Of a stretch of DNA of 64,000 bases, positions 12,101-21,080 are shown piece by piece. The notes below the pieces were generated by a model. It was given only the letters and a program-made list of their open reading frames with translations, was not told where the DNA came from and made no database searches. Both the position numbers and the translations under genes were made by a program. Origin of the DNA: Bettongia penicillata ogilbyi (taxonomy: Eukaryota; Chordata; Mammalia; Diprotodontia; Potoroidae); the NCBI GenBank assembly GCA_023548195.1, contig JAJHZJ010000416.1:1124418-1188417 (forward strand), read 5' to 3'. How positions within the stretch are numbered: the first letter of the stretch is position 1; the number at the start of each line of letters is the position of its first letter.

Positions 12101-15100
12101 TCTAAGTATGTGGGAGAGGCACATACCATTCATGATCAAAAATACTAAGTTATTGTTTGAAATATTTCATTTCAGTATACTATGATATTTCATCGGCAAA
12201 GAATCTGCTGTTATTAGCTAATTCTACAGAAGACCAGCAGAAGTGGGTGAGTCGGTTGGTAAAAAAGATACCCAAAAAACCCCCAGCACCAGATCCCTTT
12301 GCTCGGTCATCTCCTAGAACTTCCATGAAGGTACAGCCCAACCAGTCTATAAGACGGCCAAGTCGACAGCTTCCTCCAAGCAAACCAAGGTAAATTTTAA
12401 AAATCCAACATCAAAACTAATTTGCTCAAGTGATTTAATATAATTTTATATAATACCATTATTAAAATTATCCTACTACATTCTTGTGTTCAGAATTCTA
12501 ATGAAACCTTGCATGTCAAATCTGAGAAACTTCTCAACCTTACATCACATACATTGACTTGTTTGAGCATGCTGTACATTTATTTAACAAATTGCAGTCA
12601 TATATTCAGATATATTTGTATGGTAGAAAATGTGAACACAAGTGGGGTTTTTCAGTTAACTCATAATTTGATATTTAAATTGTTGAAGACAGAATTTATA
12701 AATACTATTTTGGCTATTTTCAGAAAACAGGCTCCACTTAATTATTCATTGAGGTAGTGATCAATTTAGATCACCTATGCAAAAGTACTTTGTAAACTCT
12801 TTATCACTGTGTAAGCTAGAGTGTTCTCCCTATTTATCATAAAAGGAGGAACTATCCAGAGCAAAGGAACCAGTTCATCAATCTGATATCAAGTCCACAT
12901 ACAGATTACACAGCAGAGTTCTTAATTTAAATATTATAGGACATAGATCTTTGTTATGTGGATTGATGTGTTAAGGCCACCAAATAAACACTAGTACACA
13001 AGAAAAGTCTGATGTTTTATGTAACTTTTGAAGACAGTGAGGGCAATTTTGTTTCAACAAAGATTCCAGCGGCAGCAACATTTAACATTGAATCATTGTG
13101 TCAACATGAACGATGCTTTTTTTTTTCTATGTGGTATACTATTTTGGGGTTTATTAATTTATTAATGCTTTCTTTGGAAGAAAAAAACCTATGGAAGCTA
13201 TGTAATATTTAAAATTTTTGTTAATTTTTTTTTTTTAGTTCTGGCCCTCCCCTTCGAATTATTCTTCATTGACTTTTTTTGTACATTTTATCATAACAGT
13301 AAGTAATAGGGATCTTTTGTACAGTGCTGCATGTAGATTAAAACTAACCATCAAAACTTACCCATCAGATTAATAGATAGCTTGATGAAAATTTCTCAAA
13401 ATATAGAAAATATATTTCATTTAGAATTCTTCATATTTTTAAAAATATTTTTCATTTTACGGAATTTATGTACTATTTTTATTCTTTATAACATGTGAGT
13501 CTTTATCACTTTAATTTACAGTTATATTTGTAGGAAATCTCATTCTGATATGTCTCTAAGTAAAAGGATTAATTTATTAGAGAAGACAAGAAGAGAGAAA
13601 AAATTATCTTAGGCATCAAACTCTTGGCTTACCTGTCCATGGAGAGGGAAGGCATCCAGAGTCAGTAGTGGTTTAGAATATAAATTCATCTGTCAAGATA
13701 TTATGAAGAATATCGCAAGATTATGAGCAGTATTTCCTAACGAAAAGCAAGAAGCAGTTCAGGGTGGGGGAAATCAGTTTAAAGAAAGTTTGGTGGAGAT
13801 TCAACTAAGCAAAGTCTTCTCAAAGGTATTTAGCTTAAGAAAGTAGAACAACAGAAAAAAACATGAATGTTAGGAGAAATTTTTGTAACAAACTTTTTAC
13901 CATCATATATGATGAGCTACCACATTCAGACCTTAACATTACATTGCCAGATGCACTTATAGAGGAATTGGAAATAGCACTGAAGAAAATGAAAATGGGA
14001 AAAAATTGGACTAAGCAAACTATTCACAGAAGAGATTAATGCTGACAGTGATGTAGTTTTGAAGGTATTTAATGATCAAGTCTCAAGGTATTTAAAAGCA
14101 AGAAAAATTAAAAATATAGGGGGAAAAGGACAAAAAGAAGCAACAAAGGAAACAAAAAATAACTGTTGACCTATATGCCTATATAAAATTGAGAATAATG
14201 TATACACACGTTTAAGGATGCGCTTGAATTTTAGTATTAGGAGGGATCAAGCAGACTTTCATACTCAATATTCTATTAATAGACTATATCTTTCCCATCA
14301 CACAGTTGATGGAAAGATGCAGAGAATACAGGAAGCAGCTATACTTGTTTGTTGACTATAGAAGAGCATTTGATTCCTTGAGGGAGTTAAATCTTACTTC
14401 AAACAAGGTGCCTCCCATGCATGTGCCAGAATTATGTACGATTCCTTAAAATACCTACAAGAAGAGAGATAACTTTCTTCAACATTCTGATCACTGATTT
14501 CAAGCAAAGCATAAGCAGGGCAAATATATGTTCACCAGAAGTGTTCACCATTGTCAGAAATGATATCCAGAGCAGATGATAAATTGAAGAGGGATTCCTA
14601 TGGATGAAGAAGTCAAGATGTTCCTGTTTGTGATTGACATTGTGCCAGTTGTAACAGCTCCCAGAATACCGCATAATCTCTAAAGTGAGACCTATACATT
14701 CTGAAGAGTTTGGCACACAAGTGGGAAAAAACATAGTACTTAGTTTTTATATTGTGCTTTACATATGTTGTGTTGTTTGATTTGATTGGTGACTACTATC
14801 CAAAATATTAGTAAACATTTATTAAGTGCCTACTGAATACAAAAAGAGACAAAAGACAGTACCTTTCCCAGAGGAGGTCAAAATTTAATGGAGGAGTTAA
14901 TAAGCTATATGTGCAAACAATAATTAAAAGAGAGAAGGCATTAGAATTGAGAGATTAAGAAAGGCTTCCTGTAGATAAATGAGATTTTAGGTGGGATTTA
15001 AAGGAAGCCAGTCAGTAGATGAGGAGAGAGAGTATTCCAGGCATGGGGGGATAGCCAGAGAAAAAAAATGCCCGGAGCCAAGATATATAGAGTGTAACTG

Positions 15101-17580
15101 GATTGAAGAGCATGTGACAGGAAAAGGACTTCGAATACTAAACAGAGGATTTTGTATTTGAACATGGAGGCAATAGGGAGCCACTAGAATTTCCCCCAGG
15201 TCAGACCTGTGCTTTAGTAAAATCACTTTAGTGGCCAAATGGAAGATGGATTAGAATGAGGAGAGACTTGAATAAGGCAGACCACCAGCAAGCTATTGCA
15301 CTTCAGGTGTGAGGTGGTAAGGGCTTGCACCAGTGTTAGCAGTGTCAGAAGAGAGAAGGGATTGTATTTGAGAGATGTTGCAAAGGTGAAATCTATAGTA
15401 GACCTTGGCAACAGATTATATATTGGATGATGAGAGAAAATGAAAAGTCAAGAATGATCTAGTTTGGAGTCTGAGGGACTGGGAAGGTGGTATCACTATC
15501 TACAGTAATAGGGAAGTTAAAGGGAAAGGTAATGAGTTCAGTTTTGAATATGTTGAGTTTGAAGTATCTCCTAGAAATCCAGTTTGAGATGTCTGAAAGG
15601 CATCTGGAGATTCGAGATTGGAAGTCAGTAGAAAGGTTAGGGCATGATAGGTTGATTTGAGAATTGTCAGCATATGTTTGATAATTAAATCTATGTTGAT
15701 GCAATTACCAAATGAAGAAGTAAAGAGGGAGATTGCATGATCTGGGTAGGAGTGATCTGATAGAAGGAAGACCAGGAGAAGTCTGAAAACCTAGAGGGAA
15801 GAAAGTATCATGGAGAAGAGATTAAACAAACAATATCAAAAGCTGAAGAGAGGTCAGGAATGAGGATTGACAAGAGATCAATGGTTACTTCTGGTGGATG
15901 GTAGGTAAGGTTGGAAGCCAGACTGTAAAAGTTTAAGAAGAATCTAAGGAGAGAGAGTGGAGATATCTATTGTGGCCTTTACAAGTTCAGGATAGAGGGA
16001 TCAAATGAGAGTTTTTTGAGAATAAAGGAGACATGGGCATGTTTGTAGGCTGTAGGGAGAGATTGAAAATAAAAGCGATAGAATGGGGAAGACAAAAGGA
16101 GAAATTTGTTGAAGGAGATAGGATGGAATATGGTTTACAGTTGAAAACACAAGCCATAGAATCTATCAGATTATCTATCTATACCTTGGACAGATACTGC
16201 AAATGAACAGTGAATCAAGCCCAGAACTGAACATAAAGATTAACTGCCTCTTGAAAAACTGCAGTTTTTTTAATAACCACAGATTTCCACCTAATATCCC
16301 TATGAATTATGTCCATATTTTAAATTGAGATCGACAAGAAAGTGAAGTGTTAAAGAAAATGTTTACAAGACTAACATACATGATGATTTTATAATGAATG
16401 GGGTCATTAAAATGCAGAGTATAGCCAAGTGTAAATATGTAAACCTCCTATTGCAGATTGCTTGATTTGGCATTTAAGGACTGGGATTGGTCATTTGATG
16501 ATATTGATGATGATGGTGATGATGATGATGATGACGATGTTTTTGATTTCTGAAGAAATGAATGGGGTAATTCAAATGAGAAATGGATGCTTTCCTTTCT
16601 GCCTAGAGCATGTGGTTTGGATTTGGGCTTTTATGTTCCCTAGTCTTTTTTCCCCACATATTTTAAAATATTATTTAAAAGTTTATTTTTAAAAGTTAAC
16701 ATTTCAGAAAAGATTCCAACTGAACTTTTAAAAAGTCAAATAACATGTACTGTGCATTTGGAATGACAACTTGGAGTACAGTCTCTAAAAAATTATAGTA
16801 AAAGGTAATTCAAGAACTCTTGTCCATTCTAAGTTGTTTTGAAGGGGAAAGTAAAATTGTTTTTTTCTATTTGCTGTTGAGTTCATCTGTGAAAATAGCA
16901 TGTTCTCCCTGTCCCCTTTTCTTCAGACTTGCAAAGTTGAAACTGCAAGAGTTTTCCATTTCTTGACAATGCTGTGAAATACCCTTTTCTGACTTGGCTT
17001 TTTTGTAGTGGTGTGAAGTGTTTGCTGGATGTCTTTTAATTCTGTACTTGGAGAATAATTCAGGCAGTAATGCTGATTGTCCTGATTGCTGTCATGTACA
17101 TATAAAGTAATTCAAATAATCACTGCTGTGTTTGTCTAAGAGATAATATTCTTAACATGTTATCTTTTCAGCTGCAACCTAGTTTGGAAGAATTAGTGCG
17201 TATTGCCTCCATATAATTGTCAAAATTATAATGAGTAAAATTGGAATATTTTCTTATTTTGAAATAATTTATTTGAAATATATTTTTATATTTATTAGTT
17301 AACACTAGTGCAGCTTATGGTTGCCACCACATCAGTCATGGCAGTACTCTACTATATGACTTGTAATATTAAGTGAGGTTTATGAAAATTAGTCCCATTA
17401 GGGCTTAATAACTATGCCCACTGATGGTAAAGTATAATTTTTTTTTGAAGAAGGTATACATATCGTGATGTGTCAGAATATCTTTTAAATTAGATAGGCT
17501 TGGAAAGAATTTGGAGATAACTCTAGTTTGACAAGGCAGCTCCTAACAATGACAATCTTTTTTTTTTCTTTCTCAGCTAA
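40..17580 (+). CDS. ROCK2: ROCK2, 3' half of the gene (exons 21-33 of the human numbering)
   Basis: Rho-associated protein kinase 2 is a cytoplasmic Ser/Thr kinase activated by RhoA-GTP; it phosphorylates myosin phosphatase subunit, LIM kinase and other actomyosin regulators. The kinase domain lies outside the window. Spliced coding blocks: 40-109, 1654-1757, 1942-2128, 3623-3716, 3815-3909, 4820-4999, 5526-5694, (cassette 6055-6231), 8240-8310, 9441-9529, 10102-10180, 11005-11266, 12176-12389, 17577-17580. All junctions are AG/GT and keep phase. Without the cassette they give 538 residues, equal to human residues 851-1388 counted back from the C-terminus. Order: coiled coil, Rho-binding region, hinge, PH domain with inserted C1 finger, basic tail. 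ROCK1 is excluded by peptides such as KLTQQMIKYQKELNEMQA and the tail IRRPSRQL, which are ROCK2-type. The 5' part of the gene is cut off by the window edge. Confidence 0.97.
110..1653 (+). other. ROCK2 intron 21
   Basis: AT-rich intron between two well-supported exons. I see no exon-like block, RNA gene or clear repeat in it. Confidence 0.8.
1654..1757 (+). CDS. ROCK2: ROCK2 exon 22 (coiled coil)
   Basis: The acceptor is AAATTCAG and the donor is AG/GTGAGG. The exon reads TLYKTQVRELKEECQEKTK and continues to QELQDE, 34 codons plus two bases (AG) that complete an Arg codon in exon 23. The sequence is heptad-rich coiled coil, close to the human residues 874-907. Confidence 0.95.
1840..1896 (-). 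repeat. L2/MIR-type 3'-end relic inside a 184-bp intron
   Basis: The plus strand contains the reverse complement of the common L2/MIR tail (tttattccacacctcctatg, then a caggcactgtgctggg motif). It takes up about a third of the very short intron 22 (1758-1941). Confidence 0.6.
1942..2128 (+). CDS. ROCK2: ROCK2 exon 23 (coiled coil)
   Basis: The acceptor is AATGCAG and the donor is GTAAGT. After completing Arg908 the exon encodes 62 residues including ADSEQLARSIAEEQYSDLEK and ending DATIAS. It is acidic/basic heptad coiled coil just before the Rho-binding region. One base at the start (G) joins the AG of exon 22. The end is phase 0. Confidence 0.96.
2129..3622 (+). other. ROCK2 intron 23
   Basis: AT-rich intron. 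At about 3066-3118 there is a short piece resembling the reverse complement of the marsupial tRNA-SINE end (tttttagttgcatctaac, then gtgacccc). Nothing else is recognised. Confidence 0.7.
3623..3716 (+). CDS. ROCK2: ROCK2 exon 24 (start of Rho-binding region)
   Basis: The acceptor is CCCTAG. The donor GTATGT follows a single C that begins a Gln codon. The exon encodes LEEANRTLTSDVANLANEKE and continues to KVKEVQE. The human Rho-binding domain (about 979-1047) begins within this exon. Confidence 0.96.
3815..3909 (+). CDS. ROCK2: ROCK2 exon 25 (Rho-binding region)
   Basis: The acceptor is ATTTCAG and the donor is GTAAGT. The exon encodes (Q)MSRLKDEETNISVIKSQFE followed by KQLLNERTLKTQ. The stretch after KDEE differs from human ROCK2 as I remember it (human has an Ala-rich ISAAAIKA here). 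The flanking residues and the length are the same. Confidence 0.94.
3910..4819 (+). other. ROCK2 intron 25
   Basis: AT-rich intron. A MIR-like trace (ccatcttaaccttcatcttc, then gagaaaacctaagtctcaag) lies near 4326-4385. No other structure is recognised. Confidence 0.6.
4820..4999 (+). CDS. ROCK2: ROCK2 exon 26 (Rho-binding region, end of coiled coil)
   Basis: The acceptor is TCTCCTAG and the donor is GTAAGA. It has 60 codons, phase 0 to phase 0, beginning AVNKLAEIMNRKEPPRRGAD. The Asn-Lys pair right after AV corresponds to human N1036/K1037, whose mutation is known to abolish Rho binding, and both are intact. The rest (VRRKEKENRKLHMELKSERE onward) is ROCK2-specific coiled coil. Confidence 0.97.
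5265..5425. repeat. Fragment of a marsupial R4/Dong-like interspersed repeat
   Basis: The motif gttcttgaagaggaccgtga, then catcagagaggtgatg, recurs in diverged form at 40,672-40,700 in this window. It is followed here by a CA microsatellite. Family assignment is from memory and tentative. Confidence 0.45.
5427..5478 (+). repeat. (CA)n microsatellite
   Basis: A run of CA dinucleotides with a few CAGA interruptions lies about 50 bases upstream of ROCK2 exon 27. It produces spurious Cys/Val-rich antisense reading frames. Confidence 0.95.
5526..5694 (+). CDS. ROCK2: ROCK2 exon 27 (coiled-coil end and hinge)
   Basis: The acceptor is TTTTATAG and the donor is G/GTACAG. The exon encodes 56 residues starting QIAEESQIRIELQMTLDSKD. 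The IGLD motif corresponds to human D1131, a reported granzyme B cleavage site in ROCK2, and is kept. A Ser/Gly/Asp-rich hinge (SSSIGSGPGEAEADDGFP) leads to the PH domain. The exon ends one base into a codon, so it can join either the cassette exon 27' or exon 28 in frame. Confidence 0.97.
6055..6231 (+). CDS. ROCK2: ROCK2 alternative cassette exon 27' (ROCK2m-type insert)
   Basis: An open block of exactly 177 nt has acceptor TATTTAG, donor G/GTGACA and phase 1 on both sides, so inclusion adds 59 residues without disturbing the frame. It encodes VHITQSRTMESMSFTYQRSS, then a Ser/Thr-rich segment, then the acidic run LDSDSDSEEEPLSC and a Ser/Pro/Asp-rich end. The ROCK2m isoform described in mouse muscle carries an extra exon 27' between exons 27 and 28 encoding, as I recall, 57 residues. 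Position and phase match that exon. The insert falls between Pro1149 and Glu1150, at the N-terminal edge of the PH domain. The non-consensus donor (GTGACA) and the T-tract set back from the acceptor fit regulated rather than constitutive use. Confidence 0.85.
6232..8239 (+). other. ROCK2 intron downstream of the cassette exon
   Basis: AT-rich intron. A mixed TA/CA/TG microsatellite lies at 7083-7180. An ACTAAC hexamer lies at 6331-6336, about 100 bases after exon 27'. No other feature is recognised. Confidence 0.75.
7083..7180 (+). repeat. Mixed (CATA/TATG/TG)n microsatellite
   Basis: Alternating purine-pyrimidine sequence (catgcatatatgtatgtaca and similar) ending in a TG run. Confidence 0.85.
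8240..8310 (+). CDS. ROCK2: ROCK2 exon 28 (PH domain start)
   Basis: The acceptor is TTTGCAG and the donor is GTAATT. The exon encodes (E)SRLEGWLSLPVRNNTKKFGW then VKK, the first strands of the PH domain (human 1150-1173). The first two bases complete the Glu codon begun by the last base of exon 27 or 27'. Confidence 0.96.
8676..8890 (+). repeat. Intron duplication, copy 1
   Basis: This ~215-bp block (atgtggccttttttgccccc onward, ending tttggaatttcaa) has a second copy of 224 bp at 10,186-10,409 in the same orientation, about 90% identical by eye. It lies in ROCK2 intron 28. Confidence 0.85.
9441..9529 (+). CDS. ROCK2: ROCK2 exon 29 (PH domain)
   Basis: The acceptor is CTTAACAG and the donor is GTAAGT. 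The exon encodes YVIVSSKKILFYDSEQDKEQ then SNPYMVLDI, PH-domain beta strands, and ends with two bases of an Asp codon completed by exon 30. Confidence 0.97.
9530..10101 (+). other. ROCK2 intron 29
   Basis: T-rich intron with several oligo-T runs. No repeat or RNA gene is recognised. Confidence 0.75.
10102..10180 (+). CDS. ROCK2: ROCK2 exon 30 (PH domain)
   Basis: The acceptor is CTATTACAG and the donor is GTATCA. The first base completes Asp, then KLFHVRPVTQTDVYRADSKE and IPRIFQ follow. The end is phase 0. The intronic duplication copy 2 begins only five bases after the exon end. Confidence 0.97.
10186..10409 (+). repeat. Intron duplication, copy 2
   Basis: Second copy of the block at 8,676-8,890, starting just inside the donor side of ROCK2 exon 30. 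It contains a small insertion (tttctg region) relative to copy 1 and scattered substitutions. Confidence 0.85.
11005..11266 (+). CDS. ROCK2: ROCK2 exon 31 (PH domain with C1 zinc finger)
   Basis: The acceptor is TTTCTAG and the donor is G/GTAGAT. It has 87 codons plus one base. After ILYANEGESKKEQEFPVEPV comes the C1 finger, with the zinc-ligand order His, Cys-x2-Cys, Cys-x2-Cys, His, Cys visible in GHEFIPTLYHF, NCEACMKP, LECRRCHIKCHKDH and APCK. This atypical C1 does not bind diacylglycerol in the known family but helps the PH-C1 module contact membranes. An extra Cys replaces Tyr (SNCICH, human SNYICH as I recall). Confidence 0.98.
11400..12110 (-). mobile_element. Old L2 LINE fragment
   Basis: The plus strand carries the reverse complement of L2-type sequence (aatcagggaaggcttcccaa, ttccaggcataggcac, taacatgatcagattt). 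The diagnostic order matches the L2 block at 14.8-16.1 kb. It is strongly diverged and lies in ROCK2 intron 31. Confidence 0.6.
12176..12389 (+). CDS. ROCK2: ROCK2 exon 32 (end of PH domain and C-terminal tail)
   Basis: The acceptor is ATTTCAG and the donor is AG/GTAAAT. Starting with VYYDISSAKNLLLLANSTED, it completes the PH domain and runs into the Pro/Arg-rich tail (KKIPKKPPAPDPFARSSPRT to IRRPSRQLPPSKP). The exon ends with AG, two bases of the final Ser codon. If the donor is not used the next codons read AGG TAA, so the protein would stop after Arg. Confidence 0.96.
12390..13860 (+). other. ROCK2 intron 32, proximal part
   Basis: AT-rich, with no recognised repeat or gene. The rest of this 5.2-kb last intron is filled by LINE fragments. 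Confidence 0.7.
13880..14740 (+). mobile_element. Degenerate RTE/BovB-type LINE fragment
   Basis: Broken reading frames on the plus strand give pieces of an RTE-type reverse transcriptase: LPDALIEELEIALKKMKMGK near 13,950, RRDQADFHTQYSINRL near 14,250 (the usual QAGFR...ST block), a DYRRAFDSL-like block near 14,360 and PEVFTIVRND near 14,540. Several frameshifts and stops show it is dead. It lies in the sense orientation in the last ROCK2 intron. Confidence 0.75.
14810..16140 (-). mobile_element. L2 (CR1-clade) LINE fragment with readable reverse transcriptase
   Basis: The minus-strand frame at 15,459-15,704 contains YADNSQINLSCPNLS and later SDISNWISRRYFKLNIFKTE, a recognisable L2 reverse-transcriptase segment in which the catalytic YADD box has become YADN. 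The plus strand begins with the L2 3' tail in reverse (aaacatttattaagtgccta). Other frames at 14,987-15,411 also give L2 peptides. It has frameshifts and is inactive. Confidence 0.85.
16492..16541 (+). repeat. (GAT)n trinucleotide repeat
   Basis: A GAT/GGT run (gatgatgatgatgatgac) inside ROCK2 intron 32. Confidence 0.9.
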
Positions 17581-17705
17581 CTGCCTTCTGTGAATGCAGT
17601 CACTATCCATGGTGATCATTTTCTGCCTGTTATGAACAAGACTGAAATGTGATATCCCCAAATTTATTAAATGAAAGAAAGAAGCTATATTTTCTTGAGA
17701 GATTG

Positions 17706-17792
17706 ATATATATACGTATATGTATACACACACACAAACACATATGTACATACATACATACACATATATATATGTATGTATGTATATGTATA
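17706..17792 (+). repeat. Mixed TA/CA/TG microsatellite in the ROCK2 3' UTR
   Basis: Alternating tatatacgtatatgtataca, then a CA run, then catacatacacatatatata. Human ROCK2 carries a similar simple repeat at the equivalent site, as I recall. Confidence 0.85.
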
Positions 17793-18129
17793 AATCAGTG
17801 GTTTACTTTTGGGGGGGCTGCAATATAAATCAGTAATCTTGGAGAAGTTTCCTCAGATTTTTTAAGGTGACTGATTAAAGCCAGAGTCATTGGTAACAGA
17901 ATAAAGATACTGTAGGGATACCCCCCTCCAAAGTCTTGTTCTACAAAACTCTATTGGACAACACTACATTTCACAAGAGGACTGAGAAGAGTTGAAATAG
18001 AAGCAATTATCTTTCAACTTCACGGGAGAGATTTCACCAGCATATTAAGGTTACCAGAAGAATTGAGGATTGGGCAAGATTCTACCATAGTGGTATAGAC
18101 TGAATCTTTAAGAAGTGACCATTATACTG

Positions 18130-18182
18130 TGTGTGTATATATATATTTATATATATACATATATAAATATATATAAAATACT
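18130..18182 (+). repeat. (TA)n-rich microsatellite in the ROCK2 3' UTR
   Basis: gtgtgtgtatatatatattt and following ATATATA blocks directly after the conserved aagaagtgaccattatactg element. Confidence 0.85.
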
Positions 18183-19239
18183 GTAATACTGCAAGAGGAT
18201 TTTTAAGACTTTCCACTTTATTTTTTATACACATTGATTAGATACCATTACTTACTGCAGTTGCAACTATGCACTTGTATAAAGCCATAATGTTGAAGTT
18301 GATAATACTCATTCATATATATCCAAAAGAGCTGCATGTCAATGTGTTTGAGCAGTTAATGTAATGAAAACTTTGAAGTTAATCATATCAGTTTAATATT
18401 GCTTCATGATGGGCAACCCTACTTTGCCATTTGAATGCCTTAATTTAAGTTCTTTACTTCCACCTCCCTTCCCCTAACCCGAAGTCTCAGCTCACTCTAT
18501 GTATTTAAAATGATAAAGAAAAAAAAAAGTTTACCAGCTCTTAGAATACAAATTTGCTTTGTGGAAGAAAAGTAGAGCACTATTTTTACACACAATAGTT
18601 ATAGGAAGGTCAGCCTATTTTGAATGTATAGTGAATGGGTTTTGGCTTTTTGGCAGGAAAGCATTGGTTACCAGAAACAATAATTAATAGTATGAGAACT
18701 AAGATAACTTCAATGTGTACTGGTAATTTTTCATCCAGCTCTTTTTACAAACCTCAGTATTATTCAGTGACTTCGTATTACTCTCATTAAGTGCTATGAA
18801 GCTTTGTTTTGCCTTGTTTGTATCCTGGCTCAGTTTTGTTTTGTTTCGGTGGGGGGAGGAGGGGTCATTTCTGTCTTTTACATTTTCACACACAATACAA
18901 GTATTCAAGAGTTATCACAAACTCTGAAAAGAAGTAAAACATACTGTAGATATATCTTAAAATTTTTCTATAATGTTCTCAAGGATATGGCTATGTGTAT
19001 TATTTTGGTTGTGTGCTAATGAGAACTGATACCTGGGAAGAACGGGCCTAGAAGCACTAAATTGAATTTATTTTTTAAATTCGATCTTGTATAAAAACAG
19101 AATTTTGTGGGCTCATTCATGCTGTATTCATCACCATCCCAGAAAATTGCATGTTTTATACAACTACAGTATGCTACAATGTTATAGATATCAAGAGTAA
19201 AGAAATTATGTAGCCTCTAACTGGTCAGTTTCTATGTCT

Positions 19240-19292
19240 ATAGATACATATAGATTGTATATATCTATATCTATCTATATCTATAGAGAGTG
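19240..19292 (+). repeat. (TATC)n-like simple repeat in the ROCK2 3' UTR
   Basis: tctatagatacatatagatt followed by tatatctatatctatctata. Confidence 0.85.
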
Positions 19293-19813
19293 TGTGATAA
19301 TTAAAGTATATCATCTAACATTTCAATGAAGGAAGTAGATATTTCACTGTTCACTTCTCTAGGGAGAACATAGAAATGTTTGGAAAATTAGGACCACAAT
19401 TATAAAACACTATCATGGGAAGCTGAAGAGTGGCCTTTGGCCCATCAGTGTATGAAAATTAAATTCTTTCTCTCTCTCCCTCTCCTCTCCTCCCACCCCT
19501 TCCTCTCACCTTTAACAAAATTGATTTATTGAATCTGCACTCTTTCATGTTGGCTGTGGACACTTAAAACTAGAATGTGCATGCCATTTCACTTTCAAAT
19601 ATTGGTTTGTTGCAATCTAGTTTTAAAACACAGCATGTTTTTTAAAGCGTGAAAAAATATATAAAATTTATATAGAGTAACTATTTCCATTCATTAGACT
19701 TGTTTAAATGAGACTGAATGCATAAATATTTTATATAAAGATTTTGTTACATTGTGGGAAGTTCTATCCTATTATTCTGAATTGGAGAGAATATATAAAT
19801 ATATATATTTTTA

Positions 19814-19819
19814 AATAAA
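19814..19819 (+). promoter_or_regulatory. Candidate ROCK2 poly(A) signal
   Basis: Canonical AATAAA in an AT-rich stretch (ttttaaataaactgttttaa), followed by a T-rich stretch. Its position gives a 3' UTR of about 2.2 kb. Chosen by motif only. Confidence 0.5.
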
Positions 19820-20860
19820 CTGTTTTAAGGTGAAATAGTTTTAAGTTTACACATGGTAATTGATATATTTGAATATAGAAGGCAAAAGTGGGTGTTAAAA
19901 AGTAAATTTTGGAAGATGTAAATAATTGAGAGTATGAAGAATCATGGCATCTCTTCTGTACAGGGGGAAAATGTGAAGTTTCTCAAAATTAGATAATTTG
20001 CTAAGAAAAACAGTTCTCTCCCATGGAGATTTTCTACATTTCATTTTATTGACATAGTCAAGGTTTATAAGGTTGGTTTCCCATTTCAAACAATGATAAT
20101 TTTTTTTTCCTAATTATTATTCCAGCTTCAGGTTAAGAATTTGCCATTTCTCCCTTTGTAACCTTAAATCATGCTCTGTGCATGCATGATGTACCTAACC
20201 AAATGCAGTCTCTTCAGCATATGTCATTCCTGTAGCATGGATACCTAATTGTGCCAATCTCCATTTTCCTACTGCCCTGGCAGGTCCCCAAATTAAACAT
20301 TCTATGGATTATTCCATTTTACACTATTCAGATTGAAATATTTTTAAGTCCAAAAGTAGCTTAATCCATAGTGCCTGTTGTATTTCCTCAGGCAAGACCT
20401 CTATTGTAGACACAAATATTTCCTACAGACAAAGGAGTAAGGAAATGCCAGGTGGAATAGGAATCATATCATTTATCTTTATATGTAGTGTCAGTGATTT
20501 TAGTGCTAATGTAAAGTACACATCAAATAAGCATTTCTTTTATCCATCAGAAAGTTAAGGGGTCTGGAGTCAACTGATGAATATATAGGTATACCAGTAA
20601 AAAGAAAATAAAATGTAGCCTATATAAAAACTGAGCCATAGTAATCTTCATTGACTCGATTTTTAGGACCCTATATCTAACTAAAAATCCTTAACAATAC
20701 ATAAAAAGGGTAGCCAAATTACATTTTAGGAAAGAATACTGCTGTTGATAACCATGTTTTCTGCTATCCTTTGTAGGAAAATGGAGATAATTATAAACAG
20801 TGCATTGATTTATTATTGATACTTACTTTTAACATTAGATTCTATAACGATTTCTCATAC

Positions 20861-21080
20861 CCGAGGTGCACTGGTGCAGTGATCAGAGCACAGCAGGTAT
20901 ATCTGAATTTATAAATTAGTTTGGATACCAGCATTTGGCTCCTTACTCTTGCCTTGGAATTTCTGCCAAGTTTTTGGGCCTCCCTAAATCCCCAACTGTG
21001 TTGTGAGGATACTGTAGAACGTTTTGTAAAGCACTTTGAAGAAGCACTGAGAAGTTATGCCAGGGGGTTTAGTCTTATCT
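20861..21080 (+). repeat. MIR-type SINE relic
   Basis: It has a tRNA-like head (ggtgcactggtgcagtgatc, agagcacagcag), then gccttggaatttctgccaag and a tail with gttgtgaggatactgtagaa and gtaaagcactttg. Confidence 0.55.

Larger units (their letters stand above)
17577..19840 (+). other. ROCK2: ROCK2 exon 33: stop codon and 3' UTR
   Basis: The acceptor TTTCTCAG at 17,576 precedes C, which completes Ser1388, then the TAA stop at 17,578-17,580. The following ctaactgccttctgtgaatg matches the human ROCK2 3' UTR start as I remember it. So do blocks near 18,105 (aagaagtgaccattatactg), 18,220-18,300 (tgcagttgcaactatgcact), 18,530 and 18,745. The best poly(A) signal is AATAAA at 19,814-19,819, so cleavage is expected near 19,835-19,850. 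Other AATAAA motifs further on, such as one near 21,314, leave a longer form possible. Confidence 0.85.

Noticed and set aside
12391..12393. TAA directly after exon 32 as the normal ROCK2 stop
   Set aside because: The downstream exon at 17,577 supplies C-TAA, restores the Ser terminus of ROCK2 and begins a 3' UTR similar to human. The TAA at 12,391 lies in the donor site.
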